Assembly (NCBI GenBank): GCA_002348315.1
Contig: DEAW01000038.1
Coordinates: 68,365-132,364 of the forward strand
Direction: 5' to 3'
Length of the DNA stretch: 64,000 nt
From: Planctomycetaceae bacterium UBA2972
Lineage (GTDB): Bacteria > Planctomycetota > Planctomycetia > Pirellulales > Pirellulaceae
Positions 44,563 to 53,004 of this stretch are shown here, piece by piece (positions within the stretch are counted from its first letter, which is position 1; every line of letters starts with the position of its first letter). The position numbers and the translations under genes were made by a program. Below the pieces are notes generated by a model. The model did not search any database and was not told the DNA's origin. It worked only from the letters and a program-made list of their open reading frames with translations.

Positions 44563-46068
44563 TTACTTGTCAGACCAGAAATATAAGTTGACCCGTCCCG
44601 GGATCTCATGATCTTGAAACCCATTTTCTCCCAGACGTTGTTCAAGCAGGGCCTGAATGGCAGCGTTTCGACGCTTGCCGCGAGCGATGAGCCAGCCTTC
44701 CGGTAATTCGGAAATCCTCGCAAGTAATTGTTCGAAACCATCGTCACTCGAATTCATCGGCTCGATAGTCAGTGATTCTGAAAGAGCGTACATGCCTTTC
44801 AATGGAAAACCACAGTATTCCGAAGTGGTCATGTTGGCCGTGTGCGGCGCATCCGCTTGCAGCGGTAATCGTCGATCCTCCACTAACCCGCCAGTTAACA
44901 GAACTGTGCCGGGAGCGGTCGCTGTAGAGTTAAGCGTCTGGACAACCAGATCCCAACGCTCCTGTTTAAGTGTCACTTGCTGGTTTGTGGTTTTGGAAAT
45001 GACATCCGAGTCAAAACTAAAAAAGGCGATTAGATGAAGAAGAGTCAGCAGGATCATGACGCTCTCGGGCAGTTTGGCTTGTCGCCAGAGAGCATGCAGA
45101 CTGAAACCGCAGAAAATACTCAATGCTGGCAGGCTCGCCACAAGGTAGCGAGGGTAAAACCAATTGAGCCAGTCGAGTCGAGTGGTCAGCCATGCCATCC
45201 CCAAAGGCAAAATAGCCAGTACCAAGGCAGATCGAACGATGGCCTGATGCTCCGTCTTACGCACTTGCTTAACCAGACAAAACAATCCGGGCAAAAGAAT
45301 CGTACTCAGTACCGGTAAGGTTGTCAGCAATGAATCCACTGTCGCTTTTTCAGCGTGGATGAAGATGGCCCACTGGTTGCGATGATGATAGATATTCTGG
45401 AGCGTACTGAATTGCGTACATGCAATCAAACCAAGACCGCAAAGTCGCACGATGCACAGATTCCGACGCATTTTGAATTCATGTTCACTTATGAAAAGAA
45501 CACTGATTGCTAAACTGGCCACCGCTGGAATCGCAATATAATGCGTGTAGACACAGAGTGCCGCAATGAATAACCACAATCCCTCCAGCTTCCAGGGGAA
45601 GTTCTGGTCTATCCGGTTATTGCGTAGAGTTTGTACACAAAATAAACACAATACCAATAACGTCAGTAAGCTGTAGGACCGGGCTTCCACCGCAAACAAA
45701 AGCTGTAAGTGCCCCGCCGCAAATGTCAGTGTAGTAATCGCCGCAGCCCAGAATGGAAGTTTGTGCCGCTGGCATAACCAACTCAATAACAGCACGGCGC
45801 CACAGCTACAGCCGACCGAAAAGAGGCGGAGTGTAGTTTCACTATGTCCGAAAATTCCGACAAACGCCTTGAGTAAATAGAAGTAGAACGGGGATTGGTT
45901 CCCTGCCGATGCTCGCTCAGCAACCGAACCCCAATCACCGAAAATACTCCACGAAGTATGGAGCTCATCAATCCACAACGGCATGCCTGTATAGGCAACC
46001 GAAATTGCCGTGACAACGGCAATTCCAATCATAGAAGACAGAACGGAAGCATTTAGACGGTTGGGCAT
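44563..46068 (-). CDS. GT-C membrane glycosyltransferase (ArnT/PMT-like)
   Basis: The 501-residue protein has about ten to eleven hydrophobic segments. The first extracytoplasmic loop carries an acidic motif, PLWIDELHTSW (about 29-39), where Asp-Glu is the catalytic/metal region of GT39/GT83-type enzymes. SPFYFYLLKAF and EARSYSLL (about 123-130) are typical of planctomycete members. These enzymes use polyprenyl-phosphate sugars. A soluble C-terminal domain of about 120 residues follows. The acceptor is unknown. It is upstream of metH with a gap of 128 bases. Confidence 0.78.
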   Translation of the reverse strand: MPNRLNASVLSSMIGIAVVTAISVAYTGMPLWIDELHTSWSIFGDWGSVAERASAGNQSPFYFYLLKAFVGIFGHSETTLRLFSVGCSCGAVLLLSWLCQRHKLPFWAAAITTLTFAAGHLQLLFAVEARSYSLLTLLVLCLFCVQTLRNNRIDQNFPWKLEGLWLFIAALCVYTHYIAIPAVASLAISVLFISEHEFKMRRNLCIVRLCGLGLIACTQFSTLQNIYHHRNQWAIFIHAEKATVDSLLTTLPVLSTILLPGLFCLVKQVRKTEHQAIVRSALVLAILPLGMAWLTTRLDWLNWFYPRYLVASLPALSIFCGFSLHALWRQAKLPESVMILLTLLHLIAFFSFDSDVISKTTNQQVTLKQERWDLVVQTLNSTATAPGTVLLTGGLVEDRRLPLQADAPHTANMTTSEYCGFPLKGMYALSESLTIEPMNSSDDGFEQLLARISELPEGWLIARGKRRNAAIQALLEQRLGENGFQDHEIPGRVNLYFWSDK

Positions 46069-46072
46069 GTGA

Positions 46073-46112
46073 GCAGTTAGACAATTAGGCAGTTAGGCAA
46101 TTAGACAGTTAG
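46073..46112. repeat. 16-bp tandem repeat, 2.5 copies
   Basis: GCAGTTAGACAATTAG (46073-46088) and GCAGTTAGGCAATTAG (46089-46104) differ by one base and are followed by a half copy ACAGTTAG. A CCTT-TGCT-AAGG hairpin lies just beyond, in the gap between the metallophosphoesterase and glycosyltransferase genes. Confidence 0.75.
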
Positions 46113-46205
46113 CCCCGGCCTTTGCTAAGGCTTCGGTGGGCAAGTGGTTAGTTAGTTCGGTTTGTTGTTTTTTGGGGAGTGGGTGGAGGGTGTCGTTTAT
46201 TATTG

Positions 46206-46988
46206 CTAGAACTGCCCTGCCTTTCTCTCTTTTTGAGGTAGGATCTCTAAACAGGTCGTCCACCAGCCAGTTTCGATCGTCTCTATAAACTCATCAGGTA
46301 ATCCTTCCTGATGCATCTCCCGGCTCAGTCGGGTATGGTCATATTGAACGGGGTGAAAACTGGTTCTGATTTCATCGCGTGATACTTCTACCATCGTAAA
46401 CCATACATTTGTCTGACCGTCATTTTCAGGTCTTCCAAGTACTCCGATATTTACAAACCGTCCCAGCTTTGTTTGCTGATGCCATTTTATACCGGTGTGT
46501 GTGCCGGCAATGAAATCAACTTGGCGTTCACGAAAAAACCACTCCAGAAAATGGGTTGGTGTCGTTGACTCCCATAGAAACTCATTGGTGCGACGGGGAC
46601 TGCCATGACACAGTAGTAGTCGGTGCGATTCGATTTCCAGAATGAGTTCGTTGGGAAGCGATTTCAAAAAGCGTTTGTTTTCATCGCTGGTGTTGGCCAA
46701 CGTATAGTCGTAGCTTTTCTGAGCGAAATAATTATCACGCGCATCGGTGTAGCCACATTGGCAATCATCCAGTTCATTACCAATACTGTCGTCATAGTTT
46801 CCCTGAATGCACTGGACGTCATATTGATGTAGTAAAGGAAAGCTACGATCGGGATGGGGTCCAAAAGCACCGATGTCTCCCAGACAATAATAGGACTCGG
46901 CACCTAACTCCGAAGCCTGCCGTAATGCCGCCTCCAAAGCCAGGTAGTTATTATAGATGCCTCCCAATAAGGCGAGTCGTACGGTCAT
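46206..46988 (-). CDS. Metallophosphoesterase-fold protein with substituted metal ligands
   Basis: The 260-residue product follows the calcineurin-like/YfcE layout: strand one, GDIGAFGPHPD (about 37-47), GNYDD (about 63-67), LCHGSPRR (about 128-135) and GTHTG (about 161-165). Canonical motif one (DxHGN) reads GGIYNN here, so both the Asp and His metal ligands are gone. The catalytic GNHD reads GNYD. The dinuclear centre is therefore incomplete and classical phosphoesterase activity is doubtful. The start overlaps the radical SAM stop (ATGA), so it is coupled to that gene as the last member of the six-gene operon. Its role is unknown. Confidence 0.78.
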   Translation of the reverse strand: MTVRLALLGGIYNNYLALEAALRQASELGAESYYCLGDIGAFGPHPDRSFPLLHQYDVQCIQGNYDDSIGNELDDCQCGYTDARDNYFAQKSYDYTLANTSDENKRFLKSLPNELILEIESHRLLLCHGSPRRTNEFLWESTTPTHFLEWFFRERQVDFIAGTHTGIKWHQQTKLGRFVNIGVLGRPENDGQTNVWFTMVEVSRDEIRTSFHPVQYDHTRLSREMHQEGLPDEFIETIETGWWTTCLEILPQKERKAGQF

Positions 46989-47890
46989 TCAGAGCCTCGT
47001 TCGGGTGTTGTGTTAAGCGAGACATTGGAGCAAATGGCACCGTACTGATAACAGGTAAAACACGCACCATGGTTCAGATCGAAGGGCTGTTCGGTAGCGT
47101 TCTTTAAATCCTGCCCAAGTACCGAATCCGGAGACTCGATGAGAATCGGGCAAACGTGTACTCCGCGGTCAGTCACAATACGAGCGTGTTCACAGACAAA
47201 TTGCTGTTGGTCCAGCGTGTTCAGCATCGTATCCGAAACGCGTTCATGCTCGGAATAAGCTTCTGTCCGTGCCTGTTCGGCACCGAGTTTCAGCGAAGGA
47301 AGCAGTTTGATTCGAGGGTGTTGATAGCCTCGCTTGTGGAGCATGGTTGTGAATTCGCCGAGTACTTTCTGGTCTTCACTGTCAGGCCAGGTGCGAGTTG
47401 CTGTGATAATCGGTAGGAATCCTGATTGCACCAGTAGTTCGACTCCCCGAATCGCCCGATCAAATGTGCCGTCCCCTCGAATGGGATCGTTGGTTGGGGC
47501 ATCAAATCCATCGATAGAAACTCGGAATTCTAAACTATACCGGCATTGCTGTTGAGCTTTACTAAGGCGATTTAGCCACTGCTCTTTGAGGACAGTTCCG
47601 TTGGTAAGCACAGTTGCCGGGCCAAATTGCAATGTGTCACAGAGTATATCCACCATGTCAGGATGCAGAAAAGGCTCGCCTCCGGTGAAGTAATATCCTT
47701 TCACTCCAAGTTCCACACTCTCTTGAAGGTATTGCTGGATTTCCTGCCGACTCAGAAAATCAAAGCTCTTATTATGTGGACTACACGAGATGAAGCAGTG
47801 ATGGCAGGTGAGATTACAACGTGTTCCCGTGACTTGGAACCAGAGTTCATCTAAATGGGATAATGAGATTTGTGCTGGCGTGAATTCCAT
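46985..47890 (-). CDS. Radical SAM protein with Cys-rich (SPASM-like) C-terminus
   Basis: The 301-residue enzyme has the radical SAM cluster motif CNLTCHHC (about 25-32), which binds a 4Fe-4S cluster and SAM, then GGEPFLHPD (about 70-78) and the RVSIDGF strand. C-terminal Cys (CEHA, CPIL, CFTCYQYGAIC; about 233-289) look like an auxiliary cluster of the SPASM/twitch type. Such proteins often modify peptides or carry out cofactor or sugar chemistry. No precursor-peptide ORF is evident nearby. The ATG at 47890 is chosen over an upstream TTG. It overlaps the metallophosphoesterase-like gene by four bases. Confidence 0.85.
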   Translation of the reverse strand: MEFTPAQISLSHLDELWFQVTGTRCNLTCHHCFISCSPHNKSFDFLSRQEIQQYLQESVELGVKGYYFTGGEPFLHPDMVDILCDTLQFGPATVLTNGTVLKEQWLNRLSKAQQQCRYSLEFRVSIDGFDAPTNDPIRGDGTFDRAIRGVELLVQSGFLPIITATRTWPDSEDQKVLGEFTTMLHKRGYQHPRIKLLPSLKLGAEQARTEAYSEHERVSDTMLNTLDQQQFVCEHARIVTDRGVHVCPILIESPDSVLGQDLKNATEQPFDLNHGACFTCYQYGAICSNVSLNTTPERGSE

Positions 47891-47926
47891 GCGATTTTTC
47901 TTTGCAGCACGCAACCAAAGACCATC

Positions 47927-49162
47927 TTAATTCTGAAAAGTCTGGTAAACGTTCAGGGATTCCCTATCGCCAAGAATCTGAAATAACTGGACGACTTGTT
48001 GTAATCCAGTGTGAAACAAGAACCCGGGCTGACGACCGTAGCTCTTCATTCCCAGTATATAAAAATCAGGTTCCGGATTGAGCAGCAGCGAGTTGGAGCC
48101 GCTTCCAATTTCCAGGCAATCGGATGCATTTTCGTTGAGCAAGTTTGCCGCTAGTTTGATCGGTCCTTCGGTGGCATAGCACTGATGAACTTGTAATTCC
48201 CGATACATGGAGGTGTCTGGCCGATATCCGGTAAAACCGAATACATGCTCGAACATGGCCTGTTGAATTTCCAGTTCATCCTCACTATCGGTCTGCTGAA
48301 AATATTCGATCTGCATCGCACTATCGTCAGTTGTCGTGATGGCGTGAATCGCGACGTTTGGAAGACAGTGAATTTTTCCAGCGAGGACTAATTCAGTCAG
48401 ACGTTGTGAAATGCGTTTGCGTTCAGTCAACGGGTCATCCGGGATTTCGCCTCCGGCAATTTCCGAGGCGTTTCTTGTGATCCAGGTGACCGCCACAGCG
48501 TTTTCTGCTAACGCAATCAGAGTTGTCGCGGCTGAATGTCCGGCGCCGACAACAGCCACTCGCTTGCCGGTCAGGGCTTCCGCTGCATCTATGGTCGGAA
48601 TGACTCGATCGATCTGCTGCTCGACTTGTTGTTCACCGCAGGCATTTGATCCACCGGCACCAATCGGGTTGGGATTGGTGAGTACACCGGAAGTGTCGAT
48701 CACCACGTCGGCAGTTATGACTTGCTGTATTTCCTCTCGCTGAATAAGCACTCGAAACGCGTCTTCTTGACGTTGCTCTGAATCCAAATCAGATTTGTGG
48801 ACCCACGTTCTGGAAACACTGATAACACGGCAATTAGTTTGGATGTGCTTGCGGATCAAATCGGTTTGCGCAAGTGGAATGAGATAGTCACTCATCCACT
48901 GTCTGGCAGTAATGATCTCGTCGTCTTTAGGAAATGAGTGCTGAGGATCATGACTTCCAATCGCAGCCTTTCCCAGTGGTGAACAATTCAATTCAAATGG
49001 TGAAAACATGCGAACATGTTTCCAGCGTTGCACTTGCTGGCAAACGTCACCGGCTTCACAGACGATGACGTCATAGCCCAGGTAACGAGCGTACAGTGCC
49101 GTTTCCAGGCCAATGGGGCCTGCTCCAATAATCAAAATCGTTGCTGGTCTATCTACTGCCAT
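47927..49162 (-). CDS. FAD/NAD(P)-binding oxidoreductase
   Basis: The 411-residue protein has an N-terminal FAD Rossmann motif IIGAGPIGLETALYA (about 11-25), an acidic strand end, and a second dinucleotide motif VAVVGAGHSAATTL (about 200-213), plus GFTGYRPD before the C-terminal FAD-closing segment. The two-dinucleotide layout is that of flavin monooxygenases or YpdA-like thiol reductases; no CxxC redox pair is seen. It is 20 bases downstream of the ThiO-like gene and 36 bases upstream of the radical SAM gene. The substrate is unknown. Confidence 0.8.
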   Translation of the reverse strand: MAVDRPATILIIGAGPIGLETALYARYLGYDVIVCEAGDVCQQVQRWKHVRMFSPFELNCSPLGKAAIGSHDPQHSFPKDDEIITARQWMSDYLIPLAQTDLIRKHIQTNCRVISVSRTWVHKSDLDSEQRQEDAFRVLIQREEIQQVITADVVIDTSGVLTNPNPIGAGGSNACGEQQVEQQIDRVIPTIDAAEALTGKRVAVVGAGHSAATTLIALAENAVAVTWITRNASEIAGGEIPDDPLTERKRISQRLTELVLAGKIHCLPNVAIHAITTTDDSAMQIEYFQQTDSEDELEIQQAMFEHVFGFTGYRPDTSMYRELQVHQCYATEGPIKLAANLLNENASDCLEIGSGSNSLLLNPEPDFYILGMKSYGRQPGFLFHTGLQQVVQLFQILGDRESLNVYQTFQN

Positions 49163-49182
49163 AAATACTAGCTGCCTCTTTC

Positions 49183-50295
49183 TTATCGAATGAGACTAAA
49201 GTGTTCCCAATCAAATTCTGATGTTTTGTGTTCGAGCAAATCTGCCATCAGGACGGCTGTACCTGTTGAAAGATGAAGGCCGCTGCGGAAATGTCCGGAT
49301 GCCATAACCAGGTTGTCGACATTTGGTACTTTGCCCAAGTAGGGAACTCCGTCAAAACTTCCAGGTCGTAGTCCCGACCAGCTGAGTGTCACTTCAAGTT
49401 CTTTTAGGGCCGGTACGATGGAATAGGCAAAATCCGTTAGTTGTTCAAGCATCTCACGCGTTGTTCCTTTTTGGAATCCAACTTCTTCTTCGCACGATCC
49501 GGCTAGTATTCTTCCATCGGAACGAGGCACCAGGTAGCGTGAGCCTTCATTGAGAATGCGGTGGATTAGGTTTTTCGGACCTTCAAATAGGATCATCTGT
49601 CCACGGATGGGCACAATTCCCGTCGGGATGGCTGAAATTTTCCTTAATAATTGAGAGGACCAAGCGCCGGCAGCGATGCAATATTGTTTACCTGTGATGC
49701 GTCCCCGCGAAGTTCTAAGTCCCGTAATGGTTTCGCCTGACGATTCAAAATCCTGTATTTCACAGTCAGTCATTAATTGCACGTCGCGTTGTTCACAAGC
49801 CTTTACGAGTGCTTTGACATGGCGTGGGTTGCGCAATGTGAATTCGTCAGGCAGTAGGTACGCAGTATGAAACTGTTCGGGATCAAGGGCTGGTTCCAGT
49901 GCAAGGAGTTTGTCCTGATCTAAATGGATGGTCTCGTGTCCCTGCTCGGCCAGCAAATGCATATAGCCAGTCAGTGATGCTGCTTCTCCGGATTTCCGGG
50001 CAAGATAGATTCCTCCGCAGCGACGGAATCCGGTGTCGATGCCCGTTTCACTTTTCAGTCGGGCGGCCCAATCAGGATGCAACTGGTGACTCAGGCCTCG
50101 CAGATAGTCACTGGGGTCGAGTGCTGAATCAGGATTTGCAGGAGGTAAAATCCCCGCGCCTGCCCAGGAGGCTTCCCGGCCAAACTGGCTGCCTCGCTCC
50201 AAAACCTGAACTTGATGTCCACGACAGGCAAGTTCATAGGCAATGGATAAACCGATCACTCCACCACCGATGATGACTGTAGGCTCCGGGCTCAT
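49183..50295 (-). CDS. FAD-dependent glycine/D-amino acid oxidase, ThiO-like
   Basis: This 370-residue DAO-fold oxidase has the N-terminal VIIGGGVIGLSIAYELA (about 6-22), EASWAGAGILPP (about 42-53) and the C-terminal WSGLRPGSFDGVPYLG and GHFRSGLHLSTGTA. These are ThiO-like; ThiO oxidises glycine to the imine used for the thiazole of thiamine. No thiG/thiS is in the window, and the gene sits in the operon with a DUF2064 transferase (four-base overlap) and a flavoprotein. A related amine may therefore be the substrate, and thiO is not asserted. Confidence 0.82.
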   Translation of the reverse strand: MSPEPTVIIGGGVIGLSIAYELACRGHQVQVLERGSQFGREASWAGAGILPPANPDSALDPSDYLRGLSHQLHPDWAARLKSETGIDTGFRRCGGIYLARKSGEAASLTGYMHLLAEQGHETIHLDQDKLLALEPALDPEQFHTAYLLPDEFTLRNPRHVKALVKACEQRDVQLMTDCEIQDFESSGETITGLRTSRGRITGKQYCIAAGAWSSQLLRKISAIPTGIVPIRGQMILFEGPKNLIHRILNEGSRYLVPRSDGRILAGSCEEEVGFQKGTTREMLEQLTDFAYSIVPALKELEVTLSWSGLRPGSFDGVPYLGKVPNVDNLVMASGHFRSGLHLSTGTAVLMADLLEHKTSEFDWEHFSLIR

Positions 50296-50957
50296 GACAA
50301 ATGCTCCAGTCTCAGGTCATTGATTCGCTGGCACAGCCATGAACCGGCATCCTGCAGCGAGTCGCGTAGGTGATTAAGATCATCGATGGTATCAACATCC
50401 AGCCATGGTGGTAACAACTCGTAAGAGATCCTTGCTTCACCCAAGGCCTCTCTGGTTTGCTGCAGCACCTGTTCGGTCGACCAGCAGATGTCTTCAAAAA
50501 TCGGTGGGATTTCGGTTTTGCAACCAACCAGATAATATCCGCCGTCGATCGCGGGTCCTAAAACACAATCGACCTCATCCAGAATATCGAACGCCTGCTG
50601 GATGATTGTTCGGGGCAAGGTTGGGCTATCGGTCCCGATCAATACGGTTTTCTCAAATCGATGGTCGACGGCGTGTTGGAAGAAGGCCTGCATGCGTTCC
50701 CCCAAATCACCATCGACTTGTGTCATTAGCGTCCAGTCGGGGGGAATGACGAGTGCAAATTCAGTGAGTTTTTCTGGGGGAGTGATCGCGAGAATCTGGG
50801 TGTCGGCACAGCCCGTTACGCTCTCGAGCGTGGCCTGAATAAAGGCCTGATAGATGTCTGCGGCAAAGCACTCGTTGGTATCCTGAGCCAGGCGAGTTTT
50901 GACCTGCCCAGGTTCCCAGAATTTGGCAAAGACGCCCAATTGAGTTTTGCCTGCCAT
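50292..50957 (-). CDS. DUF2064 / rSAM-associated transferase-1 family protein
   Basis: The 221-residue protein has a nucleotidyl/glycosyl-transferase A-like fold. FAKFWEPGQVKTRLA (about 10-24) resembles the NTP-binding loop of CofC and MobA. GTDSPTLP (about 108-115) and the catalytic-like GPAIDGGYYLVG (about 132-143) follow. The DUF2064 family is often found beside radical SAM genes, as here. It probably transfers a nucleotide or sugar phosphate to a small molecule, but the substrate is not established. It lies 3 bases after the glutaredoxin-like gene and overlaps the ThiO-like gene. Confidence 0.82.
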   Translation of the reverse strand: MAGKTQLGVFAKFWEPGQVKTRLAQDTNECFAADIYQAFIQATLESVTGCADTQILAITPPEKLTEFALVIPPDWTLMTQVDGDLGERMQAFFQHAVDHRFEKTVLIGTDSPTLPRTIIQQAFDILDEVDCVLGPAIDGGYYLVGCKTEIPPIFEDICWSTEQVLQQTREALGEARISYELLPPWLDVDTIDDLNHLRDSLQDAGSWLCQRINDLRLEHLS

Positions 50958-50960
50958 GAC

Positions 50961-51191
50961 TTAGTTTCCGATGAGCCGTAGCAGAAGAACTTCATTTACT
51001 TTTCCGCGAAAACGTACTTTGCCGTCAATTTCTACAACCGGAACGCAAGTATCAAATTTCTCCTTCAAATCGGGCGTTTCATCAATGTCGATCTGCTCCA
51101 CGGAAAACCCATACATGTCGAGTAAATCCAGAGCTTCCTCACACAGCTGACAGGACTTTCGTGTATATAAAACGGCATGGCGTGAGGACAT
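50961..51191 (-). CDS. Glutaredoxin-like (DUF836-type) protein
   Basis: The 76-residue thioredoxin-fold protein has the redox motif CQLC (about 15-18) after strand one (VLYTRKS), the cis-Pro in CVPVVEIDG (about 49-57) and a C-terminal helix. It could reduce a disulphide or deliver electrons to the flavoproteins of its operon. It is the first gene of the six-gene operon. Confidence 0.85.
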   Translation of the reverse strand: MSSRHAVLYTRKSCQLCEEALDLLDMYGFSVEQIDIDETPDLKEKFDTCVPVVEIDGKVRFRGKVNEVLLLRLIGN

Positions 51192-51297
51192 TTGACGATT
51201 TCAAGCGTTGTAATTGTAGAGGGCATTCAAGAGAGTGCGGTTTTGTAGTGGGAATTCGGCTAAAAATGGCCTTCCCGCCTCAATTATGTCGACTCCT

Positions 51298-51326
51298 TTG
51301 AATGAATCAACCATTCCCATGATAAA
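51298..51326 (+). promoter_or_regulatory. Candidate promoter of the kinase operon
   Basis: TTGAAT (51298-51303), a 17-base spacer and GATAAA (51321-51326) resemble a sigma-70 promoter about 50 bases before the kinase start. Each hexamer matches consensus at four of six positions, so the call is tentative. Confidence 0.35.
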
Positions 51327-51383
51327 CTGAGGAATCGCCTCGGGATGGGGGCCTTCGGATTATATTTTCTGTCGCGAGCATTC

Positions 51384-53000
51384 ATGACTATTACCGCTCG
51401 ACAATTCCTGGAACTCGTGCGTCGCAGTAACTTACTGACCGATGCTGAACTCAAACGAGGGCTCGAAGCCTGTAAGGAAGCCCATGACGGCAGCATCCCA
51501 ACCAGCGCGGATACGATCGCTGATTTTTTGGTGTCCGAGAATCTGATCACAACCTGGCATCGGGATAAATTGCTCAACCGCAAATACAAGGGATTCTTTC
51601 TGGGGAAATATAAACTGCTGGGACATATTGGAGCCGGCGGGATGAGCAGTGTTTATCTTGCCGAGCACACGCTGATGCGTCGCCTGCGTGCCATCAAAGT
51701 GCTCCCTCGAAACCGAGTGGACGATTCCTCTTATCTGGAACGATTTCACCGTGAAGCGCAGGCAACCGCAGTGCTCGACCACCCCAACATTGTGCGTGCG
51801 TATGATGTGGATAATCAGGGGCAGACACACTACCTCGTGATGGAATACGTTCCCGGCCGTGACCTGATGACGATCGTGAAAGAAGATGGTCCGCTGGATT
51901 ATTTGCTGGCCGCCAAGTACATCTACCAGTCGGCATTGGGGCTGCAACATGCACACGATGCTGCCATGGTTCACCGGGATGTCAAACCAGCCAATCTATT
52001 AGTCGATGAATCGGATTCGATTAAGATTTTGGATATGGGACTGGCATTGATGGATGAGGATCAGTCTGAATTAGCTGGCCTGACGGATAAACACAATGAA
52101 AAAGTTCTGGGTACTGCCGATTACTTAGCTCCTGAGCAGGCATTAAATAGTCACAATATTGACGGCCGGGCAGATATTTACGGACTTGGTTGTACTCTGT
52201 ATTACGTGCTTACAGGACACCCTCCCTTCCCGGAAGGAACGCTGGCACAACGCATTGCACAGCATCAATCCAAGTTACCACCGGATATTCGAATGGATCG
52301 TCCGGACTTACCTGAAGCGTTAGGTAGCATCTGCTTTAAAATGATGCAGAAGAATCCTGACCACCGCTATCAAACAGCACAGCTGGCAGCTCAGGATCTG
52401 GAGGCCTGGCTCGTCTCGCAAGGAGTGGAACTGACACCGGCGAAATCCGATGTTGTCCACCTGCCTCAACGAGCAGATGCGAATCAATCCACCGAAAGCG
52501 TAGCGTTGGCGATGCATGCGGCGGTCGCGGTTGCGAATCAGGGAGCGATCGTCAGCGGTCAGTCTTCACTTCAATCAATCGGAGATTTGTCGGCTGTTGT
52601 CGGTAATAGCCAGGTGGTTTCTGACAGTATAGTCGGTTTTGGTAGTAGTCGAATTAGTCTGGGCGACGAGATTGATGGTCAGGCCTTTCAAAGTACATCA
52701 CGAAGTTTACTGGATACTCGTACCAGCTCCATAACCACAACGGATGCAGCCATTTGGAAGACGGTTGCCTTGATTCTAGGAATCCTGCTATTGTTTGCCA
52801 CAATTGTCGTGGCCATTCAGATGCTGACAGCAGATGTGGAAGATGCGATTGAGACTCACGACGATCCGATTTCAAGCCGATATGGTGATTACAAACGTCT
52901 GGATTCTGAAGTCGTAGATGTTAATAATCAAGTAAGCGAAACCGGGGGCCACAAGGTGACTCGGGATTCCAAATCATTACGCCGCAAGATGAGAGTTTAA
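51384..53000 (+). CDS. Membrane-anchored Ser/Thr protein kinase
   Basis: The 538-residue Hanks-type kinase has an N-terminal helical segment (about 1-60, TITARQFLELV) and then the kinase domain. Motifs in order are GAGGMSSVY (about 84-92), the Lys in AIKVL (about 106), HRDVKPANLLVD (about 198-209), DMGLA in place of DFG (about 217-221) and APEQAL with the P+1 loop. A Ser/Thr-rich linker (about 370-455) and one membrane helix (about 458-482) precede an acidic and basic tail. Met for Phe in DFG is tolerated in many active bacterial kinases. It is the first gene of a five-gene operon; the cytochrome gene starts 4 bases after its stop. Confidence 0.9.
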   Translation: MTITARQFLELVRRSNLLTDAELKRGLEACKEAHDGSIPTSADTIADFLVSENLITTWHRDKLLNRKYKGFFLGKYKLLGHIGAGGMSSVYLAEHTLMRRLRAIKVLPRNRVDDSSYLERFHREAQATAVLDHPNIVRAYDVDNQGQTHYLVMEYVPGRDLMTIVKEDGPLDYLLAAKYIYQSALGLQHAHDAAMVHRDVKPANLLVDESDSIKILDMGLALMDEDQSELAGLTDKHNEKVLGTADYLAPEQALNSHNIDGRADIYGLGCTLYYVLTGHPPFPEGTLAQRIAQHQSKLPPDIRMDRPDLPEALGSICFKMMQKNPDHRYQTAQLAAQDLEAWLVSQGVELTPAKSDVVHLPQRADANQSTESVALAMHAAVAVANQGAIVSGQSSLQSIGDLSAVVGNSQVVSDSIVGFGSSRISLGDEIDGQAFQSTSRSLLDTRTSSITTTDAAIWKTVALILGILLLFATIVVAIQMLTADVEDAIETHDDPISSRYGDYKRLDSEVVDVNNQVSETGGHKVTRDSKSLRRKMRV

Positions 53001-53004
53001 GAAG

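Noticed and set aside
49183..50295. Thiamine biosynthesis cluster with thiC
   Set aside because: The ThiO-like gene is 9 kb from thiC in a different operon with no thiG, thiS, thiE or thiD, so a thiamine role is only one option.
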